Part shown: positions 1 to 8,681 of the stretch, piece after piece | Layout: each line of letters begins with the position of its first letter | Numbering within the stretch: position 1 is the stretch's first letter | Source: JOPF136 sp963773835 | GTDB taxonomy: Bacteria; Acidobacteriota; Terriglobia; Acidiferrales; UBA7541 | NCBI GenBank assembly: GCA_963773835.1 | Contig: CAVZCQ010000002.1 | Span: 496,001 to 560,000, forward strand | Direction: 5' to 3' | DNA length: 64,000 bases | Notes under the pieces: model-generated | The model's input: the letters and a program-made list of their open reading frames with translations, nothing else | Database searches by the model: none | What the model was told of the DNA's origin: nothing | Position numbers and translations under genes: made by a program

Positions 1-686
1 GGTTTGAAGTCGTTCTCCGGCAGCTTTGTGTTCTTCACGATGTCCCGATAGTCGATCACGATGTAGTCCCCCGACCCGGTCTCGAAGAATTTCTGCTGGA
101 TCGCCAGCCACGACGTGGTGTCCACCCACAGTTGGATGCGGTCGATCTGGCTCCGCAATTTCTCGTCTTTCGGCACCAGCTCGAGCTGCACTGTTTTCCG
201 GCCGTCCACCGTCGCCTCGCCCAGCACCGTCACCAGGTAGTGTTTCTTCAGCGAGTTGCCCGACGACCCCAGCCCCACCGTCAGCAGCGCGTCTGCCAGC
301 GCCCCGTATTTCCCGATGTCGTATTCTTCCACCCGCTTCAGCTTCGGCAGGTAGTGCCACACTTTGTCCCCGTTCCGCAGGATCGTCCGCTGGTCCGGTT
401 TCGTCAGCTCGATGCGCATCTTCCCGTCTGTGCGCATGAAAAACCTGCCCGATTCCGTTGACCGGTCGTTCACCACCGCCGTCACCGTCGTCCGTTCGAT
501 CTCCGCGGTCACCGTATGCAGCGCTTTCGCCTCGCGGTCCAGCTCTCGCAGCACCGTCTCCAGGCTCGGCCCTTCGTGTGCCTGCCGTGGGGCCGCTGCC
601 AGCGGCGCATCGCTCAGCGCCCCCAGCAATACGACCCCGCACGCCATCCGCGTGAGCAGCCCTCTCCGCCTGCGATTCAGCTCCAT
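1..686 (-). CDS. LolA-like outer-membrane lipoprotein-sorting protein (3' end cut by window edge)
   Basis: Reading from an ATG at 686, the protein opens with an Arg-rich n-region (MELNRRRRGLL) and a hydrophobic signal segment ending near Ala-Pro-Arg. The mature part runs through TVTAEIERTTV, SGRFFMRTDGKMRIEL, DKVWHYLPK and LWVDTTSWLAIQQKF, the order of beta strands expected of LolA/DUF4292-type lipid-binding folds. LolA-type proteins carry lipoproteins or lipids across the periplasm. It is the last gene of a minus-strand run with an ABC ATPase, a permease and a LolB-like lipoprotein, which supports an envelope-trafficking role. The 80 bp gap upstream shows no clear promoter. The stop codon lies outside the window. 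The fold assignment comes from the sequence pattern, so the exact subfamily is uncertain. Confidence 0.8.
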   Translation of the reverse strand, partial: MELNRRRRGLLTRMACGVVLLGALSDAPLAAAPRQAHEGPSLETVLRELDREAKALHTVTAEIERTTVTAVVNDRSTESGRFFMRTDGKMRIELTKPDQRTILRNGDKVWHYLPKLKRVEEYDIGKYGALADALLTVGLGSSGNSLKKHYLVTVLGEATVDGRKTVQLELVPKDEKLRSQIDRIQLWVDTTSWLAIQQKFFETGSGDYIVIDYRDIVKNTKLPENDFK

Positions 687-766
687 GGAAGGTTTTTGCA
701 CCGGGGGGTCATCCTACCACAGGCCATCCCGGGAATCGGCACGGCCTGCCCTGCGCTCGGCGAGGC

Positions 767-1153
767 CTAAGGTTGGACGGATACCTCGTAGTACAGCACG
801 CCGCCATCCTGCCCCAGCACCGGCTCCATCCGCACGATCTGGAACGTCCGGTTCTTCAGCGGCTCTGCGTTCCGTTGCAGCACTTCATGGGCTTTTTGCT
901 GGAGCTGGGGCGATGGCTGCGAGGGAGTCAGCATCGAGGCATTCACCCGGCAGCGCAACGTCTTCCCCGCGCCCGGCTCCGCCTCACACGGGATCGCCGT
1001 GGCCAGATTCGTCGGGCTCGTCTCCGCCTGGTCGTGGAACCACCACCGCGGCGTCAAGAACACGAACGCCACGATCGCCAGTACGATCACGTCGTACGGC
1101 CCCGTGCCCCGTTCGTAGTTCCAGAAGAAGATCCGTTTTAGCAGCCCGCCCAC
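767..1153 (-). CDS. small single-pass membrane protein of the Lol-like operon
   Basis: About 128 residues. I place the start at GTG 1153 because a GGAGG sits 6 bases upstream, inside the last codons of the preceding ATPase gene, whose TGA is at 1157-1155. The next upstream in-frame start lies further inside that gene. One hydrophobic segment (YDVIVLAIVAFVFLTPRWWF, about residues 20-40) follows a short cytoplasmic head. The remaining ~85 residues, probably extracytoplasmic, hold two cysteines and end in YYEVSVQP. No family is recognised. Tight coupling to the ATPase (1 bp gap) suggests an accessory subunit of the transporter; that is inference. Confidence 0.7.
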   Translation of the reverse strand: MGGLLKRIFFWNYERGTGPYDVIVLAIVAFVFLTPRWWFHDQAETSPTNLATAIPCEAEPGAGKTLRCRVNASMLTPSQPSPQLQQKAHEVLQRNAEPLKNRTFQIVRMEPVLGQDGGVLYYEVSVQP

Positions 1154-1154
1154 T

Positions 1155-1910
1155 TCATTCCTCCGGAACCCCGTCCACAATCACTCCGTCGCGCATGTGC
1201 ACGATCCGGTTCCCATATGCCGCCGCCTCCGGATTGTGCGTGATCATCACCACCGTCTGTCCCAGATCCCGGTTCAGTTGCCGGATCATCTCCAGCACCA
1301 GCGTCGAGTTCTTCGAGTCCAGGCTCCCGGTCGGCTCGTCCGCCAGCAGGATTTTCGGCTCGTTGATGATCGCCCGCGCGATCGCCACTCGCTGCTGCTC
1401 CCCTCCCGACAGCTCCGAGGGTTTGTGATGCAGCCTTTCGGTCAGCCCCAGCAGCCGCGTGGCCACCTCAAACCGGTGCGGGTCGAACCCGTTCCCGTGG
1501 ATGTGCTGCGCCAGCGCGATGTTCCCTCGCGCGTCCAGTGCAGGCAGCAGGTTGAACCGCTGGAACACGAACCCCACTTTGTGCCGCCTCAGTTTCGTCC
1601 TCTCCGCGTCGGTCATCGCCGTCAGGTCGTTCCCATCCACCAGCACCCGCCCTCGCGTGGCCCGCGCAAGGCCTCCGATCACGTGCAGCAGCGTGGATTT
1701 TCCGCACCCGGACGGCCCCATCACCGCCACGAACTCCCCGGGCAACACCTCCATCGTCACGCCCTGCAGCGCCGGCACTTCGACCTCTCCGGAGCGATAC
1801 ACCTTCCAGAGCTGTTCCGTTTTGAGAAGCGCTTCCACGTGCGACACTGCCTGTTGCACGCCCCTTATCGGTATTATAGTCGCCCTTTCACCCGCCTGCG
1901 CCAGCGTCAT
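1155..1910 (-). CDS. ABC transporter ATP-binding protein, LolD/MacB type
   Basis: A complete ATPase with Walker A (GPSGCGKST), Q-loop (VFQRFNLLP), ABC signature (LSGGEQQRVAIARA), Walker B (ILLADEPTG) and H-loop (MITHN). The LLPALDARGNIAL and DEPTGSLDSKNS stretches are typical of the LolD/MacB/FtsE branch, which powers lipoprotein release or tripartite efflux. The first ~24 residues from ATG 1910 do not look like the family, which normally begins close to ALLKTEQLWKVY. GTG codons at 1859, 1847 and 1838 are therefore plausible true starts. A TATAAT-like hexamer (1878-1873) lies inside the doubtful N-terminal part, but no -35 goes with it. The partner permease is upstream, across a 270 bp gap. 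Confidence 0.9.
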   Translation of the reverse strand: MTLAQAGERATIIPIRGVQQAVSHVEALLKTEQLWKVYRSGEVEVPALQGVTMEVLPGEFVAVMGPSGCGKSTLLHVIGGLARATRGRVLVDGNDLTAMTDAERTKLRRHKVGFVFQRFNLLPALDARGNIALAQHIHGNGFDPHRFEVATRLLGLTERLHHKPSELSGGEQQRVAIARAIINEPKILLADEPTGSLDSKNSTLVLEMIRQLNRDLGQTVVMITHNPEAAAYGNRIVHMRDGVIVDGVPEE

Positions 1911-2183
1911 TGTCTGCCATGCTCCCGGAGAACAGGCTCCCGATCCCGAGGCTTCGGGATTCGGGACCTGCCTCTCCCCTCTCGCATCCCTGCCCGCCCG
2001 GGCGTAGCGAGAGAACTGCCCGTCTCTCCCTGCCCTGCCTCCCTACCCTCTATTCCCTAATTCCGGTTTCCTCGCCTCCCAGTTCCCCAAACCCTTTTCA
2101 AACTCCAGCGCCAGGTGGCACAGGCACTCATGTCTGTGTGCCTTTCCACTCCCAGTCTCTGCCCGTTCCCCGCACCGGGGCTG
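1911..2183. other. gap inside the Lol-like cluster holding two palindromes
   Basis: No coding potential was seen between the permease stop and the ATPase gene. Two repeat-type motifs are present: a palindrome ATCCCGAGGCTTCGGGAT (1943-1960), related to others in this window, and an imperfect hairpin around GGCACAGGCAC...GTGTGCC (about 2115-2140), resembling the copies at 15.65 and 28.09 kb. The gap breaks an otherwise tight operon. Confidence 0.5.
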
Positions 2184-3281
2184 TCACTCAAACGCCAAAG
2201 CCTCCACCGGGTCCTTCCGGCACGCCAGCCACGTCGGATACGACGCGCCCAGCAGCCCACCTACCAGCGCGATCACTGCCGCCCCCAGGATCCATCCCGG
2301 CGTGATCAGAATGGTCAGGTTCGGCCATTTCATCAGCGCCAGCGCGCGCAGCAAATAGCTCAGCCCGATCCCGCACGCGCTCCCCATCAGGCACAGCGTC
2401 GCGCTCTCGCTCAGGATTGCCTGCGCGATGTACCCATCCGACGCTCCCAGCGATTTCAGCACTCCGATCTGCCGCGTCCGCTCCATGATCGTCGTGTACA
2501 TGCACAGGAAGATCACCAGGAATCCGATGCACACGGCCAGCGCGATCATCGAATCGATAAAAGAGTGCAGCCCCGGCAAGTCCGTCGCCGTCATCAGCGA
2601 CAGGTATTCTTTCAGCGGCCGGATTTCATACCTCGGGAACACGCCTCGCAGCTCTTCCATTACCGCTTCCGTCTCCTCCGGCCGGTTGCACCGGATGAAG
2701 AACAGCGACGCTTTGTCGTGCGCTGCCGCAATGTCCTGCAGCGTCTCGATAGGCACGAAGATCCGCGCCCCTTTTCCGTGTTCCACGATCCCCACCACGT
2801 GGAAGTCGTGCTCGAACAGCCGGTACATCTCTTCCACCCGGATGTGGTGCGACGCTGCGTACACGTCGTCCACCAGCATCTCGTCCGGTTTCTCCAGGTC
2901 GTGCCCTTTGTGGAACACGAACCCGCCCGAAACCTCCCGGAAGCTCTCCGGCTGGATCCCGTAAACGATCTCCAGCCCCGAGGCGTTGAATTGCAGCAGC
3001 ACCGGCGCCACCGCCCCCACGTGCCGTTGCTGCGCGATCTTTTCCCGCAGTTTCATCGGCATCGGCGCGCTGCTGAACGCCAGGTACACCGACGCCGAAG
3101 GCGGCTGCAGCATGATGTCCGCACCCACTCCCTCGATCCGCTTTGCCGTTTCCGTCAGCAGCCCCGTGGTCAGCCCCACCACCAGCACCACCACGCTCAC
3201 TTCCACCGCCACCGCCAGCAGGCACACCACCGTCCGCGCTGGCCGGTGCCACACGTTCCGCAGCACCATTTCCCGCATCAT
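2184..3281 (-). CDS. ABC transporter permease, FtsX/MacB/LolC family
   Basis: 365 residues with the FtsX-type layout. There is an N-terminal membrane segment (VVCLLAVAVEVSVVVLVVGL) and a large extracytoplasmic MacB-like core (about 45-230). Three C-terminal segments follow, including MIALAVCIGFLVIFLCMYTT and ILGAAVIALVGGLLG. The motif RTRQIGVLKSLGAS, which docks the ATPase, is clear at about residue 265. The ATG overlaps the stop of the upstream lipoprotein gene by 4 bp (ATGA), so the two are translationally coupled. With a LolD-type ATPase and LolA/LolB-like proteins in the same run, a lipoprotein or envelope-lipid transporter is the best reading. A MacB-type exporter is the alternative. Only one permease gene is present, so a homodimer is expected. 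Confidence 0.9.
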   Translation of the reverse strand: MMREMVLRNVWHRPARTVVCLLAVAVEVSVVVLVVGLTTGLLTETAKRIEGVGADIMLQPPSASVYLAFSSAPMPMKLREKIAQQRHVGAVAPVLLQFNASGLEIVYGIQPESFREVSGGFVFHKGHDLEKPDEMLVDDVYAASHHIRVEEMYRLFEHDFHVVGIVEHGKGARIFVPIETLQDIAAAHDKASLFFIRCNRPEETEAVMEELRGVFPRYEIRPLKEYLSLMTATDLPGLHSFIDSMIALAVCIGFLVIFLCMYTTIMERTRQIGVLKSLGASDGYIAQAILSESATLCLMGSACGIGLSYLLRALALMKWPNLTILITPGWILGAAVIALVGGLLGASYPTWLACRKDPVEALAFE

Positions 3282-4186
3282 GGCTGCGGCGTTCCTCCCG
3301 CCGTCTTTTCCCCCACGCGCACCAGTTCGCTCCCCGGCGGCTGCTCCAGCTCGAAGCTCTTCTCCGGCACCTCCGCGTTCAGCGTCAGCCCGGTGATGTG
3401 CAGCCCCAGCCGGTAACCGTCATGCGGCCGGTCCACCTCGATCTCCCGCGGGTAGCTCGTTCCTTCCCCCGCCGCCTCCCAGTCCGCGTACTTCGCCACG
3501 GACACCAGCGTCCCGTTCGGTTCGTACAGCTCCACCCGCGACACGTTCAGGTCCGTGCGGTCATACCAGATCCGCCGTGTCGCCGCCGGATTCTCTCCCC
3601 GGCTCACTTCCGTCAGAGTGTAATATCTCCCCGTGTCTTCCTGTTCCTCGTCGAACAGCACCAGGTTCCCCGCCGCGAGCGGCGGCCAGATAATCACTTC
3701 CAGGATGTGCTGCGGCCTCAGGTTCTCCAGCGGCTTCTTCGATGCGCGCTCAAAGTGCGCCGGCCCCACGATGAACTTCCCCTTCGGCGGGATCGAAATC
3801 CGGAACGTCTCCCCGTCGCTCACCATGTCGAAGATTTTCGACCCGATCACCGGCGCCTGCCCGATCATCCGGATGTGGTTCGGACTCGCCGCCAGCACGA
3901 ATCCGTTCACCTGTTTGTAGTCCTCGATCACCCCGCTGTATCGCGAGCCCGTGTGCGGCGTCATCTCCACCTTTGCGTTCACGCTGCGCACCGATCGGCT
4001 CAGCTCCTCATACTTCGCCATCAGCGCTTCCTTCGTCGAATCCTCGAGCGGCCGGATCTCGCCCGCCGGCACTTTCGTGGTCGTTTTGACGTGGCATCCG
4101 CACAGGAAAGCCGCCGCGGCGAGGAGTATCAGGTGTTTCGCGTGACTGGCTGGGGGCAGGGCACGATGGCCTGGGCTCGCGGTCAT
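3278..4186 (-). CDS. outer-membrane-type lipoprotein, LolB/DUF4292-like
   Basis: 302 residues. The signal peptide ends in a lipobox (FLCGC, lipidated Cys near residue 31), so a lipoprotein is expected. The body (SVNAKVEM, YSGVIEDYKQVNGFVLAASP, SDGETFRISIPPKGKFIVG) has the beta-rich pattern of LolA/LolB-like and DUF4292 proteins, which bind lipid moieties and receive lipoproteins at the outer membrane. It is the promoter-proximal gene of the minus-strand run and overlaps the permease start by 4 bp. Together with the downstream LolA-like gene this gives both carrier-like and receptor-like proteins in one locus. Function is inferred from fold pattern and context. Confidence 0.75.
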   Translation of the reverse strand: MTASPGHRALPPASHAKHLILLAAAAFLCGCHVKTTTKVPAGEIRPLEDSTKEALMAKYEELSRSVRSVNAKVEMTPHTGSRYSGVIEDYKQVNGFVLAASPNHIRMIGQAPVIGSKIFDMVSDGETFRISIPPKGKFIVGPAHFERASKKPLENLRPQHILEVIIWPPLAAGNLVLFDEEQEDTGRYYTLTEVSRGENPAATRRIWYDRTDLNVSRVELYEPNGTLVSVAKYADWEAAGEGTSYPREIEVDRPHDGYRLGLHITGLTLNAEVPEKSFELEQPPGSELVRVGEKTAGGTPQP

Positions 4187-4290
4187 CCGGCTGTCCTCAA
4201 CTATTCACCATAGCACGCGGTTGCCCATATTTCACTCCGCCCCGCGCGATGTGTGTCTCCGCTTCGTCCGCGACGCTTCCCCCCTCTCGT

Positions 4291-4767
4291 TTATCCCCGG
4301 AAAACAATTGCGCACGCCAACCCAATTGCCACCAAATCCTCCGGTACAGCGATCATTGCGTCCTTCACTTCCAGCCCGCTCACCAGCCTCTTTCGTGCCT
4401 GGTATCCTCCGAACGCTCCGATCACTCCGCCAATCCCGCCCAACGCCGCTCCCGCCAACCCCGAGTGTCCCCCCGACACGCACAGACACGCCCCGCAAAC
4501 TCCTCCCGACAGTACTCTAGCCGCCAGCGGCTCCGCTGCCGTCCGATTGGGAGTCTGCGGCATCAGGTCCAGCACATACTCCACAAGCGCCAGCACCGTC
4601 AGAATCCCCGCCGCCCACGCCCCGCCCAGAACCCCCAGCGCCGATCCCCTCAAATTCAGCCTTCCCAGATGCGCTCCCCAGCTCACCGCTGCAGGCGCCG
4701 TCATCGTGCGCAATCCCGCCACGATCCCAATCCCCAACGCCAGCGCCAGACTGTAGTTCGTGTTCAT
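4291..4767 (-). CDS. DUF4126 family membrane protein
   Basis: 158 residues, almost wholly hydrophobic, with about four to five membrane segments. The N-terminal GLRTMTAPAAVSWGAHLG is the family hallmark I recognise for DUF4126. A central Gly-rich loop (GGVCGACLCVSGG) is followed by a Gly-rich helix (AALGGIGGVIGAFGGYQ). Molecular function is unknown for the family. The gene stands alone on the minus strand, divergent from the VPS10/BNR gene, with a 27 bp palindromic repeat in the shared upstream region. Confidence 0.8.
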   Translation of the reverse strand: MNTNYSLALALGIGIVAGLRTMTAPAAVSWGAHLGRLNLRGSALGVLGGAWAAGILTVLALVEYVLDLMPQTPNRTAAEPLAARVLSGGVCGACLCVSGGHSGLAGAALGGIGGVIGAFGGYQARKRLVSGLEVKDAMIAVPEDLVAIGLACAIVFRG

Positions 4768-4854
4768 GCCTTTTCCCCGTCCCTGTCCGCTTCGAATTCT
4801 GGCCCGTGTTGCAATTCCCCTATGCCCGGCGTAGCATCCGCCCGTCGGCTCCGT

Positions 4855-4881
4855 GTGGCGCAGCCACTCTTGGCTGCGCTC
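4855..4881. repeat. 27 bp imperfect palindrome, family R3, copy 1
   Basis: The core reads GCGCAGCCACTCTTGGCTGC, with 9 bp arms GCGCAGCCA/TGGCTGCGC around CTCT. Near-identical copies occur at 19053-19079 and 19614-19640. This copy lies between the divergent DUF4126 and VPS10/BNR genes. Confidence 0.85.
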
Positions 4882-4929
4882 CGGCTCTTCGGGTTGCGTT
4901 TCACCAATTCATTTATCGGAGAGTACTCC

Positions 4930-7900
4930 ATGGACTCCGCTTCGTTCCGCTCCCGCTCCGTCCTTTTGATTCTCGCACTATCCGGCATAATAGCCTTCGC
5001 GCCCGTACTTCGCGGTCAGGAGAAGCCCGCCCACAGGCGCAAGGCCGAAAAACAGTCTGCCCCCGCCGCCCCAGCCCCCGCCACTCAGCAACCCGACTAC
5101 AAATCCGCCATCGAAAACCTCCACTGGCGCGAACTCGGTCCCGCCATCATGGGCGGCCGCATCGATGATTTCGCCGTAGTCGAAAGCAATCCCCACATCG
5201 TATATGTCGCCACCGCTTCCGGAGGCGTCTGGAAAACCACCAACGACGGCACCACCTGGGAGCCCCTCTTCGACAAGCAGCCCGTTTCCTCCATCGGCGC
5301 CATCGCCCTCGCTCCCTCCGACCCCTCCATCCTCTGGGTCGGCACCGGCGAGGCCAATAACCGCCAGAGTTCCTCCTGGGGCGACGGAGTTTACAAATCC
5401 ATGGATGCCGGCAAGACCTGGAACAACATGGGCCTCGCCGAAACCGAGCACATCGGCCGCATCGCCATCCATCCCGCCAATCCCAACGTCGTTTATGTCG
5501 CCGCCGAAGGCCGCCTCTGGGGGCCCAGCCCACAGCGCGGCGTTTACAAGACCACCGACGGCGGCCGCAACTGGACCCTCTCTCTCTACATCAACGAAGA
5601 CACTGGCGTCTCCGACATCGCCATGGACCCCCAAAGCCCCAACACCCTCTACGCCGCAGCCTACGAACGCCGCCGCACTCCTTTCGGTTTCGACGGCGGC
5701 GGGCCCGGCGGCGCAATCTACAAGACCACCGACGGCGGCGCTACCTGGAAAAAGCTCACCAAGGGCCTCCCCTATGTCGACGGCGGCGACGTCGGACGCA
5801 TCGGCCTCGCCATTTATCTCCGCAATCCCAACATCGTGTACGCGCTGGTTCAGCACTCCAAGGGCGGCATTTTCCGTAGCGACGACAAAGGCGAGTCCTG
5901 GACCAAAATGAGCGACACCAATCCACGCCCTTCCTACTACAGCCAGGTTCGCATCGACCCCAACAACGACCTCCGCATCTGGGTCCTCGGCGCTCCCGTC
6001 TCCTACTCCGAAGACGGAGGCAAGACGTTCGTCACCAGCCGCGGCTTCCGCATCCACGGCGACTATCACGCCATGTGGATCGACCCCGCCAACTCGAATC
6101 ACATGATTGCCGGCACCGATGGCGGCATCCACTGGACCTACGACGCCGGCCGCAACTGGGACTACGTCAACACCATCCCTCTCGGCCAGTTCTATGAAAT
6201 CGGCCTCGATATGCGCACCCCCTGGTGGGTCTGCGGCGGATTGCAGGACAACGGCAGTTGGTGCGGCCCCAGCGCCACTCCCTACATCGGTGGCATCACG
6301 AACGAAGACTGGTTCCGCGTGGATGGTGGCGACGGATTCTACGCCGCCATTGATCCCACCGATCCCTCCACCGTCTATACCGAATCCCAGGACGGCTACA
6401 TTGACCGTCGCGACACCCATACCACCGAAGCCCGCGCCATCCGCCCACTCTTCAAGGAGGGCGACCCGCCCTACCGCTTCCAGTGGAATTCCCCGGTGAT
6501 CATCTCCTCGCACGACCACAACACCATCTACTACGGCGGGAATTTCGTGTTCAAATCCACCGACCGCGGCGACACCTGGACCAAGCTCGGCGGCGACCTC
6601 ACCACCGGCGTGGAACGCAACAAACTCCCCATCCTCGGAAAAGTTCCCGATAAGGACACGCTGTCCCGCGCCGACGGCGTCCAAGCCTATCCCTGCATCA
6701 CTACCATCGCCGAATCCCCGCTCACGCCTTCCGTCCTCTGGGTCGGCACCGACGACGGCAACCTCCAGGTCTCCCGCGACGGCGGCCAGACCTGGAAAAA
6801 TGTCGCCGACCGCGTCCCCGGCGTTCCCACGGGCACCTACGTCAGCCGCGTCGTCGCCTCGCGTTCCGGCGAGGGCGCCGCCTTCGTCACCTTCGACGGC
6901 CATCGCGGCAACGACTTCAACGTGTACCTCTTCCTCACCACCGATTACGGCGAGACGTGGTCCTCACTCTCCCACGGCCTGCCCGCCACGAGCGGCACTC
7001 TCCACGTCGTTCGCGAGCATCCCCGCAATCCCAATCTCCTGTTCGCCGGCTCCGAATTCGGCGCCTTCGCTTCCTTCGACCGCGGCGCCAGTTGGCTCTC
7101 GCTCAACACCAACCTCCCCACCGTTCCCGTCGACGATATCCAGATTCACCCTCGGGACAACGATCTCGTCCTCGGCACACACGGCCGCTCCATCTGGGTG
7201 CTCGACGACATCTCGCCCCTCGTCCATCTCGACTCCAAAATACTCGACTCCGATCTCCACCTCTTCGACATCCGTCCCGCCATCGAATGGCGCATGTACA
7301 ACAACAAGGGCAACGCCGGCAGCAAGTGGTTTGCCGCTCAGAATCCGCCCTACGGCGCCCTCATCCAGTTCTATCTCAAGGCCGCGCCCTCCGAAAAAGA
7401 GCCCGTCAAAATCTCCATCCTCGATAGCGACGGAAAACTGATTCGCGAAATCCACTGCACCCCGCTCGCGGCGGAAGGCCCCGCCCAGCGCCGTTTTGGC
7501 GCCATTCCGTGCGAGCCCAAGGCCGGCATCAATCGCACCAACTGGGACCTCCGCCTTGCTCCCTGGGCCGAACCCACCCCCCAGCAGCTCCGGGCCATGG
7601 AAGCTGGCTTCGGCTTCGGTCCACGCGGGCCGCTGGTTGACCCCGGACGCTTCATCGTAAAAATCTCCGACGGAAAAGAAGAAGCCACCGGGACCATCGA
7701 GGTGCAGGACGACCCGCGCATCACCGTCACCCCGGCCGCCCGCGCTGCCCGCCACGACGCCATCATGAAGCTCTACGAACTCGGCAAGACCGCCAGCGCC
7801 GACCGCACCACCATCACGGGCCTCAAATCCTCCCTCGCTGCTGCCATGGACGCCTGGAAGAAGTCCGGCGCTCCCAAAATCCCGGAAAACATCCAAAAGG

Positions 7901-8244
7901 CTGCCGAAGCGCTCTCCAAGCAGGTCGACGAGCTGCACGCAAAATTCGTCCCGCCCGAACAAGGGATGGGAAACGCCGGGCCCCCGCTCACCTACACTCC
8001 TCCTCCCCTCCCCAGGCGCGTCGGCGACCTCATGAGTTCCATCGAGGACTACACGGCTGCTCCCACCTCCCAGCAAATCACCGAGTTGGCCACCATTGCC
8101 CAGCTCGTGCCCGCGGCCCACGCGAGCCTCCGCAAGCTCGTGGACGAAGATCTGGCCAATCTGAACAAAATGATGAACGAGGCGGGTATTCCCCACATCA
8201 GCGCCGGCCGCGCGTCCGGCGATCGTCGCAGCCCGCGCCCCTGA
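4930..8244 (+). CDS. exported VPS10/BNR-repeat (sortilin-like beta-propeller) protein
   Basis: 1104 residues from ATG 4930, chosen because GGAGAG lies 7 bases upstream and a signal peptide follows (LLILALSGIIAFAPVLRGQ). Many Asp-box/BNR motifs are visible: TTDGGRNWTL, TTDGGATWKKL, SDDKGESWTKM, STDRGDTWTKLGGDL, SRDGGQTWKNV, TTDYGETWSSL. They form one or two VPS10-like propellers. A C-terminal ~270-residue region with charged helices follows (from about residue 800). Such proteins are common in Acidobacteriota and are annotated as glycosyl-hydrolase or sialidase-like, but no catalytic site is evident, so a binding role outside the cytoplasm is equally likely. In-frame sequence runs further upstream but has the repeat R3 inside it and no signal. 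Confidence 0.9.
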   Translation: MDSASFRSRSVLLILALSGIIAFAPVLRGQEKPAHRRKAEKQSAPAAPAPATQQPDYKSAIENLHWRELGPAIMGGRIDDFAVVESNPHIVYVATASGGVWKTTNDGTTWEPLFDKQPVSSIGAIALAPSDPSILWVGTGEANNRQSSSWGDGVYKSMDAGKTWNNMGLAETEHIGRIAIHPANPNVVYVAAEGRLWGPSPQRGVYKTTDGGRNWTLSLYINEDTGVSDIAMDPQSPNTLYAAAYERRRTPFGFDGGGPGGAIYKTTDGGATWKKLTKGLPYVDGGDVGRIGLAIYLRNPNIVYALVQHSKGGIFRSDDKGESWTKMSDTNPRPSYYSQVRIDPNNDLRIWVLGAPVSYSEDGGKTFVTSRGFRIHGDYHAMWIDPANSNHMIAGTDGGIHWTYDAGRNWDYVNTIPLGQFYEIGLDMRTPWWVCGGLQDNGSWCGPSATPYIGGITNEDWFRVDGGDGFYAAIDPTDPSTVYTESQDGYIDRRDTHTTEARAIRPLFKEGDPPYRFQWNSPVIISSHDHNTIYYGGNFVFKSTDRGDTWTKLGGDLTTGVERNKLPILGKVPDKDTLSRADGVQAYPCITTIAESPLTPSVLWVGTDDGNLQVSRDGGQTWKNVADRVPGVPTGTYVSRVVASRSGEGAAFVTFDGHRGNDFNVYLFLTTDYGETWSSLSHGLPATSGTLHVVREHPRNPNLLFAGSEFGAFASFDRGASWLSLNTNLPTVPVDDIQIHPRDNDLVLGTHGRSIWVLDDISPLVHLDSKILDSDLHLFDIRPAIEWRMYNNKGNAGSKWFAAQNPPYGALIQFYLKAAPSEKEPVKISILDSDGKLIREIHCTPLAAEGPAQRRFGAIPCEPKAGINRTNWDLRLAPWAEPTPQQLRAMEAGFGFGPRGPLVDPGRFIVKISDGKEEATGTIEVQDDPRITVTPAARAARHDAIMKLYELGKTASADRTTITGLKSSLAAAMDAWKKSGAPKIPENIQKAAEALSKQVDELHAKFVPPEQGMGNAGPPLTYTPPPLPRRVGDLMSSIEDYTAAPTSQQITELATIAQLVPAAHASLRKLVDEDLANLNKMMNEAGIPHISAGRASGDRRSPRP

Positions 8245-8261
8245 AAATCGCTCGCAATCGC

Positions 8262-8320
8262 CTGTAGCTCAGGTCCCGCCGTTGGCCGGCGGTTTGTGCC
8301 GGACAACGGCTGACCTGAGG
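8262..8320 (+). repeat. REP-like palindrome (family R1), copy 1
   Basis: Begins CTGTAGCTCAGGTCCCGCC and ends CTGACCTGAGG, pairing into a long hairpin with a variable tip. The same ends occur at 11393, 17890, 17969, 18559, 53288, 54009 and 61170. It follows the VPS10/BNR stop by 17 bp and runs into GTTTTTCCCC, so it could also act as a terminator here. Confidence 0.85.
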
Positions 8321-8681
8321 GTTTTTCCCCTCCCCCATTGTCCGCAGGCGGCGCGCTTCCACGCCGCTCCGTTCCCTCTTCCTTCCTCCTCTTTCTCTCC
8401 ATGCCCTCCGTGTAGGAGCCTGCCCGCCGAAGCGGGTCTTCCCGCGTAGGTGGGTGTCCTCCGTGTTAAATCCGAATCCTTTTCTTCGCCGTTCCCGCGC
8501 CCCACCCTTTCCACACCTGCCATAAAAAGTACCGGAGATTCCTCGTTCCGTCCGACTATCCCTGCCGCCCTCTGGAATCGAACGCAGTGTAAAGAGAACA
8601 GCCCCCGCTAAGCGAGCGGGGAGCAGCCCCGGAAGCGGGTGGAAGAGGTGCCCAAGGCCGGGCAGAAAAGGAGTGAAGAAA
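8321..8681. other. non-coding gap with GC-rich inverted motifs
   Basis: No gene was seen. A segment at about 8412-8455 (reverse strand CTTCGGCGGGCAGGC, preceded by CCTACGCG) matches pieces of the dispersed repeats near 55.4 and 61.1 kb. An AAAAGGAG (8666-8673) is the ribosome binding site of the next gene. Confidence 0.5.

Noticed and set aside
1873..1878. TATAAT as promoter of the ABC ATPase gene
   Set aside because: No -35 match at the proper distance; it lies within the annotated frame. Used only as weak support for a later start.
4978..6903. Long open frame on the minus strand opposite the VPS10/BNR gene
   Set aside because: Protein is Gly/Ala/Val-rich without domain pattern; it is the high-GC shadow of the clear plus-strand gene.
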